A DNA stretch of 64,000 bases from Mesorhizobium huakuii (lineage in GTDB: Bacteria; Pseudomonadota; Alphaproteobacteria; Rhizobiales; Rhizobiaceae), in the NCBI RefSeq assembly GCF_014189455.1, contig NZ_CP050296.1, forward strand, positions 6,568,001 through 6,632,000. Direction: 5' to 3'. Each line of letters starts with the position of its first letter. Position 1 is the stretch's first letter. The translations under genes and the position numbers were made by a program. The notes below the pieces were generated by a model. It was not told the origin of the DNA and did not search any database. It was given only the letters and a program-made list of their open reading frames with translations. Positions 37,794 through 47,019 of the stretch are shown piece after piece.

Positions 37794-40169
37794 TCAGAAG
37801 CGGGTCGAAATGCCGAAGTTGAATTCCTGTACCTTGTCGGTCGCTTCCTTCCTGACCGGGATCGCATAGTCGATACGGATCGGGCCGAACGGCGAGGCCC
37901 ACATCAAGCCCAGACCGACCGAGGCGCGCAATTTCATGTCAAGCGAACTCTGGTTGACGCTCGTGTCGATCTTGCTGCCGTATAGCGTTGCAGCGTCCGC
38001 AAACACAGCGCCACGCAGACCGAAGCTCTCCGGAATAACCGGCAGCGGGAACTGGGCTTCGGCCGAGGCATTGAAATAGGTCGTACCACCGAGATGGTCA
38101 CCGGTTGTCGGATCCACGGGGCCAATGCCACCATAGGCAAAGCCGCGGATCATGCGGTCAGTGCTCTGGAACTGATCGAAGATACGGAGACTGCCATCGC
38201 CGCTATAAGCTTCCACGTGACCTGCACCGCCCGAAATCAGCCCGACCAGATCAAGCTGTTCCGACAACGTTTGGTAGATGCTACCGCGTCCGGTGACCTT
38301 AACGAACTTTGCATCGCCGCCGAGACCAGCCACTTCGACCGTGGTGTTGGCATAGATACCCTCATGCGGGTTCTTCATGTCGTCGATCGTGTTGTAGACC
38401 AGCCCCAGGCTGACCGACGATTTGATCCACGGACTTTGGGCAATGCCATCCAAGATGGCCGGCGAAATCGTGCAGTTGGGTCCATCGGGATCTGCCGTGG
38501 TGGTCGTACCGCAACTGGAATCCACCGAATATTTCTCTTGTGAGATATTGTACGCCAGTTGGGTCGTGATGCTGTTGGTTATCGGCAGTCCGAAGCGGAC
38601 CGTCGCACCAACGGTGTCGCTATCGTAGTTGTTGTCGTATTGCCTCGTCGACTTGTAGACGTCGAAGCCGGCGGCGATGCGCCGACCGAGGAAATACGGC
38701 TCAGTGAACGAAATGCTGTAGTCGCGCGAATTCTTGCCGCCACCGGCCGACAGCTTGATGAACTGGCCGCGGCCGAGGAAGTTGCGCTCGGTGATCGAGC
38801 CCTCGACGGACGGGCCTGCCGAGTCGCCGCCGGTCGAATAACCGGCTCCAATAGAGAATTCACCCGTCGACTTCTCAACCACATCGACCACCAGAACGAC
38901 CTGGTCCGGCTGCGAGCCTGGTACAGTCGAGATATCGACTTTGTCAAAATAATTCAGGTCTTCCAGACGCTTCTTCGCGCGCTGGATCAGCACCTGGTTG
39001 AACGCATCGCCTTCGCTGACGTCGAATTCGCGCCGGATGACATAGTCGCGCGTGCGATCGTTGCCGCGGATCTCGATGCGCTCGATATAGGCCTTGGTAC
39101 CCTGGTCGACCGTATAGACCACCGAAATCGTATGATTCTCGAAGTTGCGGTCGCCGCGCGGCGTCACCTGCGCGAAGGCATAGCCAGAACCGGCCACTTT
39201 CTCGGTCAGCGCGATGATCGTGTTTTCGACGTCCTTGGCGTTGTAGACATCGCCCTTGTGGGTCTCGACCACCGAATCCAGCGACTTCGAATCGATTTCC
39301 GGGATCGTGCTTTCGACGCTGATGTCGCCGAAATTGTAGCGCTCACCTTCCTGGACGGTGATGGTGACCGTGTACTTGTTCGTCGCATTGTCGAGTTCGC
39401 CGACGGCCGACACGACCTGGAAATCGGCATAGCCGTGATTATAGTAGAACCGGCGCAGCAGCTCCTGGTCGGCGCGCAGCTTGTCCTCGTCATAGACGTC
39501 ATCACGCAGAACGAACGAAATCCAGGACGAGCGCTTGGTGTTGATCACATCCGACAGACGACGGCTCGAATAAGCGCTGTTGCCGACGAAATTGATTGCC
39601 GCGATCTGCGTGCGGTCGCCTTCGGTAATCTTGAAAACCACGTTCACGCGGTTGTCACCGAGGTCCATGACCTGCGCGGTCACGCCGGCATCGTCGCGGC
39701 CGATACGCCTGTAGGCAGACTTGATTGCTTCGACGTCGGAATCGAGGGTCGCTTGCGAGAACGTGCCGCGCGGCTTCAGTTGAAGCCCCATCTGCAACGC
39801 ATTGTCCTTGATCTTCTTGTTACCCTGGAACAGCACCTGGTTGACGACTTTGTATTCGGCAACCTTGACCACCAGCGTCGAGCCAACCTGGTTGATCTGG
39901 ACATCCGAGAACAGGCCGGTGCCGAACAGCGCCTTGACCGCGGCGTCGATATCGGAACTGGAGAAGGCCTTGCCCGGCTTGATGGTGATGTAGTTGCGGA
40001 TGGTGTCGGCGTCGACGCGCTGGTTACCGCTCACCTCCACCCTGCTGACGACAGCGGCTTCGGCCGCCGATGTGGCAACGAACTGCACTGCGAGCGCACC
40101 TGGCACGACCAGAGCGGCGGACAGTGCCGCCGCGGACGCGGCGCTCAGAAACTTGGATGCTGCCTTCAT
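37794..40169 (-). CDS. bamA: Outer-membrane protein assembly factor BamA
   Basis: This is the central beta-barrel insertase of the outer membrane. It has 791 residues with a signal peptide of about 38 residues ending near AEAAVV. Five POTRA domains follow (about residues 40-440; e.g. RVEVSGNQRVDADTIRNYI, IEIRGNDRTRDYVIRREFDVSEGDAFN) and then a 16-strand barrel. The protein ends in Phe (GISTRF), the usual beta-signal. VRGF-type wording appears as IRGFAYGGIGP near residue 680. It is placed between rseP and lpxD as in most proteobacteria. Confidence 0.97.
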   Translation of the reverse strand: MKAASKFLSAASAAALSAALVVPGALAVQFVATSAAEAAVVSRVEVSGNQRVDADTIRNYITIKPGKAFSSSDIDAAVKALFGTGLFSDVQINQVGSTLVVKVAEYKVVNQVLFQGNKKIKDNALQMGLQLKPRGTFSQATLDSDVEAIKSAYRRIGRDDAGVTAQVMDLGDNRVNVVFKITEGDRTQIAAINFVGNSAYSSRRLSDVINTKRSSWISFVLRDDVYDEDKLRADQELLRRFYYNHGYADFQVVSAVGELDNATNKYTVTITVQEGERYNFGDISVESTIPEIDSKSLDSVVETHKGDVYNAKDVENTIIALTEKVAGSGYAFAQVTPRGDRNFENHTISVVYTVDQGTKAYIERIEIRGNDRTRDYVIRREFDVSEGDAFNQVLIQRAKKRLEDLNYFDKVDISTVPGSQPDQVVLVVDVVEKSTGEFSIGAGYSTGGDSAGPSVEGSITERNFLGRGQFIKLSAGGGKNSRDYSISFTEPYFLGRRIAAGFDVYKSTRQYDNNYDSDTVGATVRFGLPITNSITTQLAYNISQEKYSVDSSCGTTTTADPDGPNCTISPAILDGIAQSPWIKSSVSLGLVYNTIDDMKNPHEGIYANTTVEVAGLGGDAKFVKVTGRGSIYQTLSEQLDLVGLISGGAGHVEAYSGDGSLRIFDQFQSTDRMIRGFAYGGIGPVDPTTGDHLGGTTYFNASAEAQFPLPVIPESFGLRGAVFADAATLYGSKIDTSVNQSSLDMKLRASVGLGLMWASPFGPIRIDYAIPVRKEATDKVQEFNFGISTRF

Positions 40170-40386
40170 CGGGCTTAATAACCTTTTCTCGTAGTCCCCA
40201 CGGCGAGAAAACCGGACGTGCGGTAATTTCCCCTACCGTATTAACCGGATTTTCCCTACACGCAAGGCTTCTGGTTAATTTGTATTTACTTAACCCTGGT
40301 GCGTGGCTTTCGCGTCACTCATATCCCCGTGCATGGTAAACGGCGTCTCAACATCGACCATGCCAAAGCCAAATTTCTTCATGATT

Positions 40387-41529
40387 TCAGCACCCAAACA
40401 GATCGTTCCAGAATACGAAACCCATGAAGCACAAGACCAGAAGCAGACCGGCCCGATAGGCCATTTCCATCATCCGTTCCGACACCGGCCGGCGAATGAG
40501 GGCCTCCACCCCGTAGAACAAGAGATGGCCGCCGTCGAGGGGGGGAATCGGCAAAAGGTTTAGAATACCTATGCCAACAGACAGCAGCGCGACGAGCTGC
40601 ACCAGCCATTCGAAACCCAGTTTGGCCGCCTTGCCGGCCATGTCGGCGATCTTGACGGGGCCGCCCAACTGACACTTGTCTTCGCGTCCGACGGCGAAAC
40701 GCTGCAAGAACTGGCCAGTGCGCTCGATGACGTGGCCTGTTTCCTCAACTGCCGCCGCGACCGCCCCTATCGGGGTGTAGCTGATGAGACGGGGCTGGCC
40801 GAGTTCCTTGTTGTTGACGACACCGATGACGGCGACCTTGACCTTGTTGCCGAGCGCGTCTTCCTGCTCCATCGGCTGCGGAGTCGCGGTCACCGTGACT
40901 TCCTTGCCATTGCGCAGCATGACGAAGGTAATGGTATCGCCAGCGCGGCCCGAGACCAGCCGCTGCACATCGCCAAAGGTTTCGACCTTGCTGCCGTCGA
41001 CGCTGACGAATCGGTCACCTGGCTGGATGCCCGCCTTCGCCGCCGGACTGTCCGCCGTAACCTCCGCCACCATGGGCTCCGCGACATAACGCCCGTAGGA
41101 GGCAAACAGCACCGAAAAGACGACGATCGTCAGCAGGAAATTGAACAGAGGCCCGGCCGCCACCGTCGCCGCGCGCTTCCAGATCGCCTGGGTGTGGAAG
41201 GCAACCTTGCGTTCCGCGTCGGTCAGCGTTTCGAGCTCGTCCGAGGAGGGCTGGCTGGAGGTGGCGTTCATATCGCCGACAAATTTGACATAGCCGCCAA
41301 GCGGTATGGCGCAAAGCTTCCAGCGCGTGCCATGGCTATCGTTGAAGCCGATGAGTTCGGGACCGAAGCCGATCGAGAAGGCCTTGACCCCGATGCCGCA
41401 CCAGCGGCCGACGAGGTAGTGGCCCATCTCGTGGACAAACACCACCACGGTCAGCACGAACAGAAAAGGCACGAGCGTGCCGAGAAACAAGCCGTCGGTG
41501 CTGAAAATCGCGTGAAGAATCCCGTTCAA
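40387..41529 (-). CDS. rseP: Site-2 protease RseP
   Basis: This intramembrane zinc metalloprotease cleaves anti-sigma factors and signal-peptide remnants. It has 380 residues. The zinc motif HEMGH lies in the first membrane helix (VVFVHEMGHYLVGRW, near residue 33). One PDZ domain follows (ADSPAAKAGIQPGDRFVSVDG near 135), shorter than the two of E. coli RseP. The second zinc ligand is in NLLPIPPLDGGHL near 325. It is preceded by cdsA with a 97-base gap and followed by bamA after 217 bases. The role in an envelope-stress pathway is inferred from the family. Confidence 0.95.
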   Translation of the reverse strand: MNGILHAIFSTDGLFLGTLVPFLFVLTVVVFVHEMGHYLVGRWCGIGVKAFSIGFGPELIGFNDSHGTRWKLCAIPLGGYVKFVGDMNATSSQPSSDELETLTDAERKVAFHTQAIWKRAATVAAGPLFNFLLTIVVFSVLFASYGRYVAEPMVAEVTADSPAAKAGIQPGDRFVSVDGSKVETFGDVQRLVSGRAGDTITFVMLRNGKEVTVTATPQPMEQEDALGNKVKVAVIGVVNNKELGQPRLISYTPIGAVAAAVEETGHVIERTGQFLQRFAVGREDKCQLGGPVKIADMAGKAAKLGFEWLVQLVALLSVGIGILNLLPIPPLDGGHLLFYGVEALIRRPVSERMMEMAYRAGLLLVLCFMGFVFWNDLFGC

Positions 41530-41626
41530 CTCATGCCCTCAAATTCTTCCGCAGCCGCGCCGTGACTGTGACATCAATCCAGGCGAATCCAAGGCGCACC
41601 CGCACCAGATCGTGGAACGACATCCT

Positions 41627-42442
41627 TCAAATCGAAAACAGCCCCTGCGCCGGATGATCGGCGCCCGCCGAAATCCAGCCAATCACGTATAGGGCGAGGG
41701 CCGCCGCGACAAGCCCATCGACACGGTCCATCACGCCGCCATGCCCCGGAATGAGCACGCCCGAATCCTTGCGTCCGTGCCGCCGTTTGACCCAGGATTC
41801 GAAAAGGTCGCCGGCCTGGGCGACAATCGAAAGCACGAGCGCCACAAGGCCAAGCAGAGCCAGGTTGCCGGCACCGGCTGCTGCTGCCAGCACGACCCCG
41901 GCGACAACGCCACCGACGGCGCCGCCGAGCGCGCCGCTACGCGTCTTGCCGGGCGAGATCGACGGCGCCAGTTTGGGACCGCCGACGGCGCGCCCGACGA
42001 AATAGGCAAAAATGTCGGTCGCCCAGACGACGGCGAACAAGAACAGGATGGCGACGAGGCCGGAATTGTCGCCATCGCGCAGCAGAGCAAGCGACAGGCC
42101 GGACACGGTGGCATAGGCAAGACCGCTCGCCTCCCACTGCCCGGTCTTGCGAACCAAGGCGGCGATCGCGGTTGCGGCAATCAGAATCACCACAAGCAGC
42201 AGCAGCCAGGATGCGGCAAGCCCGGCAATCAAGGCGCCGATGAAAACGACGACCAGCGCCTCGGGCAGGAAGCCCAGCCCATTGGCCGCGGCTGGCCGCG
42301 ACATGCGTGTCCACTCGTAAAAGATCATCGCCGACATGGCCGCGCACAGCAGTCGGAAAGGCAGGCCGCCAAGCCAGGTCAGGCCAAGGGCGATGATGGC
42401 AAGCACGACCGCTGAAATGACGCGGAGCTGAAGGTTGCTCAT
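41627..42442 (-). CDS. cdsA: Phosphatidate cytidylyltransferase
   Basis: This membrane enzyme makes CDP-diacylglycerol for phospholipid synthesis. It has 271 residues from ATG 42442 ([20 protein letters not shown]), overlapping the uppS stop by four bases. There are about eight hydrophobic helices. The CDS signature, with catalytic metal-binding Asp residues, is [30 protein letters not shown] near residue 210-240. An in-frame extension upstream of 42442 is shadow sequence within uppS. Confidence 0.96.
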   Translation of the reverse strand: MSNLQLRVISAVVLAIIALGLTWLGGLPFRLLCAAMSAMIFYEWTRMSRPAAANGLGFLPEALVVVFIGALIAGLAASWLLLLVVILIAATAIAALVRKTGQWEASGLAYATVSGLSLALLRDGDNSGLVAILFLFAVVWATDIFAYFVGRAVGGPKLAPSISPGKTRSGALGGAVGGVVAGVVLAAAAGAGNLALLGLVALVLSIVAQAGDLFESWVKRRHGRKDSGVLIPGHGGVMDRVDGLVAAALALYVIGWISAGADHPAQGLFSI

Positions 42443-43173
42443 CCCGCGGCCGGTCGCGAAGCGACGTCTTGCGGGCCCAATCCGCCGAAACGGCGCTCGC
42501 GGCTGGCAAATTCGCGCAACGCCTCGGCGAGGTGCTCGCGGCTGAAGTCGGGCCAGTAGCAAGGCAGGAAGACGAGCTCGCTGTAGGCGGCCTGCCACAA
42601 CAGGAAGTTGGACAGCCGAAGCTCGCCGCTGGTGCGTATGACCAGTTCCGGATCGGGAATGCCTTGCGTGTCGAGAGCGCCGGCAAAGCTTTCGGCTGAT
42701 ATCGCTTCGGCGTCGATTTCGCCGCGCGCCACGGCCAAGGCAAGCTTGCGCGCCGTGCGAACGATCTCGTCGCGCCCACCATAGTTGAAGGCGATCACCA
42801 GCGTCAGCGCTTCGTTGCCGGCGGTCAGCGATTCGGCCTCGTCGAGCAGCCCTCTGATGTCGGGCTGCAGCCCTGCCCTATCGCCGATGATCCTGACCCG
42901 CACGCCGCTCTGGTGCAGTTCGGCGAGGTCGCGGCGGATGAACAGCTTCAACAGCCCCATCAGGTCGCTGACTTCGGACTTCGGCCGCGACCAGTTCTCC
43001 GACGAGAAAGCATAGACCGTCAGGAAGGAGATGCCGAGATCAGGCGCCGCGCGCACCGCCTTGCGCAGTGCCTCGACGCCGGCGCGATGACCGGCGAGCC
43101 TCGGCATACCGCGCGCCTTGGCCCAGCGTCCATTTCCATCCATGATGATCGCGACATGCGCGGGCGTAGTCAT
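42439..43173 (-). CDS. uppS: Isoprenyl transferase (undecaprenyl diphosphate synthase)
   Basis: This enzyme builds the C55 lipid carrier used for peptidoglycan and polysaccharides. It has 244 residues. The catalytic Asp and diphosphate site are in [26 protein letters not shown] near residue 10-30. The C-terminal IPP site reads [28 protein letters not shown] near 185-210. It overlaps cdsA and lies 32 bases after frr. Confidence 0.97.
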   Translation of the reverse strand: MTTPAHVAIIMDGNGRWAKARGMPRLAGHRAGVEALRKAVRAAPDLGISFLTVYAFSSENWSRPKSEVSDLMGLLKLFIRRDLAELHQSGVRVRIIGDRAGLQPDIRGLLDEAESLTAGNEALTLVIAFNYGGRDEIVRTARKLALAVARGEIDAEAISAESFAGALDTQGIPDPELVIRTSGELRLSNFLLWQAAYSELVFLPCYWPDFSREHLAEALREFASRERRFGGLGPQDVASRPAAG

Positions 43174-43205
43174 GATCTCGCTTTCGGGTCAGCCGGCGGC
43201 CAACC

Positions 43206-43760
43206 CTAAACCTGCATGATTTCAGCTTCCTTGTCGGAAAGCAGATGATCGATGGTGCTGATCGTTTCGTCGGTAAGCTTCTGGACCTGGTCGGAACGCT
43301 TGCGCTGATCGTCCTCGCTGATCGCGCCGTCCTTCTCCGCCTTCTTCAGGAAGTCCATGCCGTCGCGGCGCACATGGCGCGCGGCGACGCGGGCGTTCTC
43401 GGCATAGCCATGCGAGATCTTGACCAGTTCCTTGCGGCGCTGTTCGTTGAGCTCCGGCAGCGGAATCCTGAGATTGGTGCCGTCGACGATCGGGTTGAAG
43501 CCGAGATTGGATTCGCGGATGGCGCGGTCGACCGCGCCGACCATCGACTTGTCCCAGATCGACACCGAGATCATGCGCGGCTCCGGCACAGTGACGTTGG
43601 CAACCTGATTGATCGGCATGGTGGTGCCATAGGCCTGCACCTGGATGGCATCGAGCAGATTGCTGGACGCGCGACCGGTCCGCAGCGAAGCCAGGTCATG
43701 CTTGAACGCGGCGATTGCCCCATCCATGCGCCGCTTGAGATCGTCGTACTCACCACTCAT
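43206..43760 (-). CDS. frr: Ribosome recycling factor
   Basis: This factor splits post-termination ribosomes together with EF-G. The 184-residue length is typical. Family wording includes [21 protein letters not shown] near residue 10, [14 protein letters not shown] near 60 and [30 protein letters not shown] near 105-135. It follows pyrH on the same strand after about 105 bases, the universal rpsB-tsf-pyrH-frr order. Confidence 0.98.
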   Translation of the reverse strand: MSGEYDDLKRRMDGAIAAFKHDLASLRTGRASSNLLDAIQVQAYGTTMPINQVANVTVPEPRMISVSIWDKSMVGAVDRAIRESNLGFNPIVDGTNLRIPLPELNEQRRKELVKISHGYAENARVAARHVRRDGMDFLKKAEKDGAISEDDQRKRSDQVQKLTDETISTIDHLLSDKEAEIMQV

Positions 43761-43865
43761 CTTAGTCTCCTCGACCCGTCTGCCGCGGGTTCACTGCTTC
43801 GGGGCATGCCCGTTCGAGCCTCATTTCGAAAAGCCGGTTTCCCTTTTCGAGGGATCAGGCCCCGA

Positions 43866-44588
43866 TCAATCGTCCGCGACGACCGTGCAGCGGCCGCCGC
43901 CCCTCAGAATATCGCCGAAACCACCTTTTTCGTGGATCGAATAGACGATTATCGGAATGTTGTTTTCGCGCGCAAGTGCAATCGCAGCCGTATCCATGAT
44001 GGAAAGGCCACGGTTTATGACTTCGGCATGGCTGATGCGCTCGAAACGGGTCGCGTTCGGGTCCTTTTTCGGGTCGGCCGAGTAGACACCGTCGACCTGC
44101 GTGCCCTTGAACAGCGCATCCGCGCCGATTTCAGCCGCGCGAAGCGCTGCGGCCGAATCAGTGGTGAAGAACGGATTGCCGGTGCCGCCGGCAAAGATCA
44201 CCACCCTGCCCTGGTTCATGTAAGCATCCGCCTGGCGTTGCGAAAAACTCTCGCAGAGTTCGGGCATGGCGATCGCTGACAGCACCACGGCATCGACGCC
44301 GATTTTGTGCAGCGAGGTGCGCAGCGCCAGTGAGTTGATGACCGTGGCAAGCATGCCCATGTGGTCGCCGGTGACGCGGTCCCCGCCCTTGGAGGCGACG
44401 GCCACGCCGCGGAAGATATTGCCGCCGCCGATGACGACGCCGACCTCGATGCCCAGCGCGCGGGCCTCGGCGATGTCGGCGGCGATGCGATCCACAACCG
44501 AGACATCGATGCCGAAATGCTGTTCGCCCATCAACGCTTCGCCCGACGCTTTCAGCAAGACACGTCGGTAGAGGGGCTTCACCGTCAT
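43866..44588 (-). CDS. pyrH: UMP kinase
   Basis: This bacterial amino-acid-kinase-fold UMP kinase has 240 residues. ATG 44588 (MTVKPLYRRVLLKASGEALMG) is the natural start; the frame is open for 27 codons upstream without similarity. Motifs include VVIGGGNIFRG near residue 55, GDHMGMLATVINSLAL near 70 and GGTGNPFFTTDSAAALRAAEI near 130. tsf should lie immediately upstream in this order, but a 3.2-kb insert of unrelated genes separates them. Confidence 0.97.
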   Translation of the reverse strand: MTVKPLYRRVLLKASGEALMGEQHFGIDVSVVDRIAADIAEARALGIEVGVVIGGGNIFRGVAVASKGGDRVTGDHMGMLATVINSLALRTSLHKIGVDAVVLSAIAMPELCESFSQRQADAYMNQGRVVIFAGGTGNPFFTTDSAAALRAAEIGADALFKGTQVDGVYSADPKKDPNATRFERISHAEVINRGLSIMDTAAIALARENNIPIIVYSIHEKGGFGDILRGGGRCTVVADD

Positions 44589-44732
44589 CTGGTCCTCATC
44601 ATTTTGCATGTGGTATCCGGGGCGGGCATTCGCGCAGGCGCCATCCCAAAACACTGGGTTCCGATACACGAAGGGCGCCGCGATGTCACGCGGCGCCCGA
44701 CCAGCAAATTTGTTGCAATCATGCCTGATGGA

Positions 44733-45842
44733 TCAGTTGGTGGACACGCTGGCCGGCAGGCCCTCGATAAGCACCGGCGACGCATAGCCGGAGGGCTTGT
44801 CGCCGGTTGCAGCACCACCGGTGACGCGCGCCTGTATCAGCGACCCGAAATAGGAATAGGGGAATGGCGCAGGGGTTCCACTGACCAGATCCAGCCGGGA
44901 GCGAAGCCCTGCCGGAATCTCGAAGTCCAGCGCGCCAAGATTGTCCTTGATCTGGCTGAGCGTCGTTGCACCGAGGATGACGGCGGCAATCCCCGGCTGC
45001 GTCGCCACCCAGTTGAGTGCGACCTGCGGCATGCTGCGGCCGAGTTCGGACGCAACCTTCTCGAGCTCGGCCACGATGGCCCAGTTGCGCTCGGTGAATT
45101 TCTGGAAGCCCGGATGCGTCGAGTTGCGGAATCCGTCGAGCCGGCCCGCATTTCCGGCCTGAGCCGGCCGGTACTTGCCGCTGAGCAGCCCGCTGGCCAG
45201 CGGGCTCCAGACCATGATGCCGGCGCCATGGCGCGTGCCGAACGGCACGAACTCGTTCTCGATCGCGCGTTCGGCCAGGGAATATTCGAGCTGCAAGGCC
45301 GAGACCGGCTCATATCCACGCAGCTCGGCGATCGCCTGTGCCCGCCCCGCATACCAGGCCGGCACATCGGACAGGCCGACATGGCGCACCTTGCCCATCC
45401 GCACCAGGTCATCCAGCGTGCGCATGACCTCTTCGGCTGGCGTCAGCCTGTCCCATATATGCATGAGATAGAGATCGATATAGTCGGTGCCCAACCGCTT
45501 CAGCGAGGCATCGACAGCTCGCATGATGTTCTTGCGGCCGTTGCCGCCCGCATTCGGATTGCCGGGCTGCATGTTCATGGCGAATTTGGTGGCGATCACC
45601 GCGCTATCGCGCAAACCGCGCTCGGCGATGAATTCGCCAAGCCAGGCTTCTGCGGTGCCACCGGTATAGAGATCCGCCGTGTCGAAGAAATTGCCGCCTG
45701 CCTCGACATAGGCGTCGAACATGGCGCGGGCTGTATCCCTGTCGGCTCCCCAACCCCATTCCTTGCCAAAGGTCATCGTGCCCAGCGCCAGCCGGCTCAC
45801 CCTGAGGCCGCTGTTGCCGAGAGTGTAATAGGTCATGGTCAT
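44733..45842 (-). CDS. Aldo/keto reductase
   Basis: This NAD(P)H-dependent oxidoreductase of the YajO/Tas-like AKR group has 369 residues. The TIM-barrel catalytic tetrad is recognisable: Asp and Tyr in FDTADLYTGGTAE near residue 52-58, Lys in IATKFAMN near 85 and His in LYLMHIWDR near 130. The C-terminal cofactor region AVILGATTLSQIKDNLGAL is near 295. It begins an accessory insert between pyrH and tsf that also holds two NTF2-like proteins and a LysR regulator. The substrate is unknown. Confidence 0.9.
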   Translation of the reverse strand: MTMTYYTLGNSGLRVSRLALGTMTFGKEWGWGADRDTARAMFDAYVEAGGNFFDTADLYTGGTAEAWLGEFIAERGLRDSAVIATKFAMNMQPGNPNAGGNGRKNIMRAVDASLKRLGTDYIDLYLMHIWDRLTPAEEVMRTLDDLVRMGKVRHVGLSDVPAWYAGRAQAIAELRGYEPVSALQLEYSLAERAIENEFVPFGTRHGAGIMVWSPLASGLLSGKYRPAQAGNAGRLDGFRNSTHPGFQKFTERNWAIVAELEKVASELGRSMPQVALNWVATQPGIAAVILGATTLSQIKDNLGALDFEIPAGLRSRLDLVSGTPAPFPYSYFGSLIQARVTGGAATGDKPSGYASPVLIEGLPASVSTN

Positions 45843-45878
45843 AATCGTCTTCCAATGCTGTTGATGGACGCCGTGGCG

Positions 45879-46406
45879 TCACTGGCCCGGCGTCGTCTTG
45901 ACCCAAAAATTGCCGCGCTCATGCGTCATGCGAAACGCGAAGCCGTCGACCTTCCAGCCGGCAGCGGAGCGCGTCAGGTGGTGCTCATAGGTGCCCCAGA
46001 CTTCCCAAAGCGGATCGCCATTGCCTTCCATCCGGTTCCAGGCATAGCCGTTGGACAGGACAGTCGCCGTGTCCGCCTCGAGAACGACCTGATGATTTGT
46101 GCGCAGATGCAGGCTTGTCTTGCTGCCCTTGAGGTTGCCGGCCCAGGCGCCGATCAGATCGTCGGAGGCAATGTTGGCCGCCGGCTGCCCGGACAGGCTG
46201 CTGAAATCGGCGGTCACCCGATCCGCGAAATAGCTGCGCGCCAGTTTCCAGTCCTGTGCGTCGACAGCGCGGTCGATGGCATCGGCAATACGGATGACCG
46301 CGCGTTCGTCCGCGAGCGCCTGCCAGCCGGATGGCTCCGCCCCGCCGGCATCGACCGGGGCCAGCGCCATGCCTGCCGCGAATGTCACATGTCTCAATGC
46401 GTTCAT
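45879..46406 (-). CDS. Secreted SnoaL/NTF2-like protein
   Basis: The 175-residue product has a hydrophobic N-terminus (NALRHVTFAAGMALAPVDAGG) that may be a signal peptide. An NTF2/SnoaL-like cone fold follows, of the type in polyketide cyclases, scytalone dehydratase-like enzymes and small-molecule isomerases (LADERAVIRIADAIDRAVDAQDWKLARSYFADRVTADF, RTNHQVVLEADTATVLSNGYAWN). It lies 36 bases upstream of the aldo/keto reductase on the same strand. No specific function can be assigned. Confidence 0.72.
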   Translation of the reverse strand: MNALRHVTFAAGMALAPVDAGGAEPSGWQALADERAVIRIADAIDRAVDAQDWKLARSYFADRVTADFSSLSGQPAANIASDDLIGAWAGNLKGSKTSLHLRTNHQVVLEADTATVLSNGYAWNRMEGNGDPLWEVWGTYEHHLTRSAAGWKVDGFAFRMTHERGNFWVKTTPGQ

Positions 46407-46476
46407 TTTGGTTCTCCTTGGGTGGGTAAGTTCGCAAACGGAGGGGATGATTGGTCGGCTTGGGAAACGTTTGCCC

Positions 46477-46905
46477 TCAGACCTTCGACAGCGCGTCGAC
46501 CACCACCTGGAACCGACGCGGATCGAAATAGTCGTGGTAGGCGCTGATCAGGCCGTCCTCGAACCGGAAGACGGCGATGTTGCTGTTGGTGTATTCGGTG
46601 CCGCCCACAATGACGGCTCGATTTTTGTATTCGACGACCACGGCGTCTGAATCCGCCACCGGATAGACAGCCGCGATTTCGGACTCAAAGGATCTGAAAT
46701 TGCCGAAAAGTCCCTTGAAGGCAGCCACGATCGCGGCCTTGCCGTCGATGCTGTTTCCAAAACCTGCTGGTGGATAGAAAACCAGGATGCGGCCATTCTC
46801 GGCCCAAAGTTCGCCCCAGCTGTCGATGTCCTTGCGGTGCATCAGGTTGAAGAAACTCTGCACAGCCTCGAGATTGCGCGCTTGCCTGGAATGAAAGTCG
46901 GTCAT
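46477..46905 (-). CDS. Nuclear transport factor 2 (NTF2)-like family protein
   Basis: This small cytoplasmic NTF2/SnoaL-like protein has 142 residues from ATG 46905 (MTDFHSRQARNLEAVQSFFNLMHRKDIDSW), preceded by a GGCCTTCCGA sequence. The fold is used in ketosteroid isomerase-like enzymes; motifs include FNLMHRKDIDSWGELWAENGRILVFYP and ISAYHDYFDPRRF near the C-terminus. It is divergent from the LysR gene and upstream of the secreted NTF2-like and aldo/keto reductase genes, so the four probably form one regulated unit. Confidence 0.75.
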   Translation of the reverse strand: MTDFHSRQARNLEAVQSFFNLMHRKDIDSWGELWAENGRILVFYPPAGFGNSIDGKAAIVAAFKGLFGNFRSFESEIAAVYPVADSDAVVVEYKNRAVIVGGTEYTNSNIAVFRFEDGLISAYHDYFDPRRFQVVVDALSKV

Positions 46906-46983
46906 CGGAAGGCCTCTCTTGCTGGCTGATGTCAGCTGTTTGGTGCCCCTTAGATGCGCCTTCTTTGCTGCCCCGATAAGATT

Positions 46984-47015
46984 GCATGATCTGCATGGAC
47001 TATGCGATATCATGC
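46984..47015. promoter_or_regulatory. Inverted repeat in the LysR/NTF2 divergent region
   Basis: GCATGAT (46984-46990) is mirrored by ATCATGC (47009-47015) with an 18-base spacer, and TGCATG occurs twice. It ends five bases before the LysR start codon and is a candidate LysR operator. Confidence 0.45.
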
Positions 47016-47019
47016 ATGA

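Noticed and set aside
38559..40178. A 539-codon open frame antisense to bamA
   Set aside because: BamA is complete with POTRA and barrel domains; the opposite frame has no family similarity.
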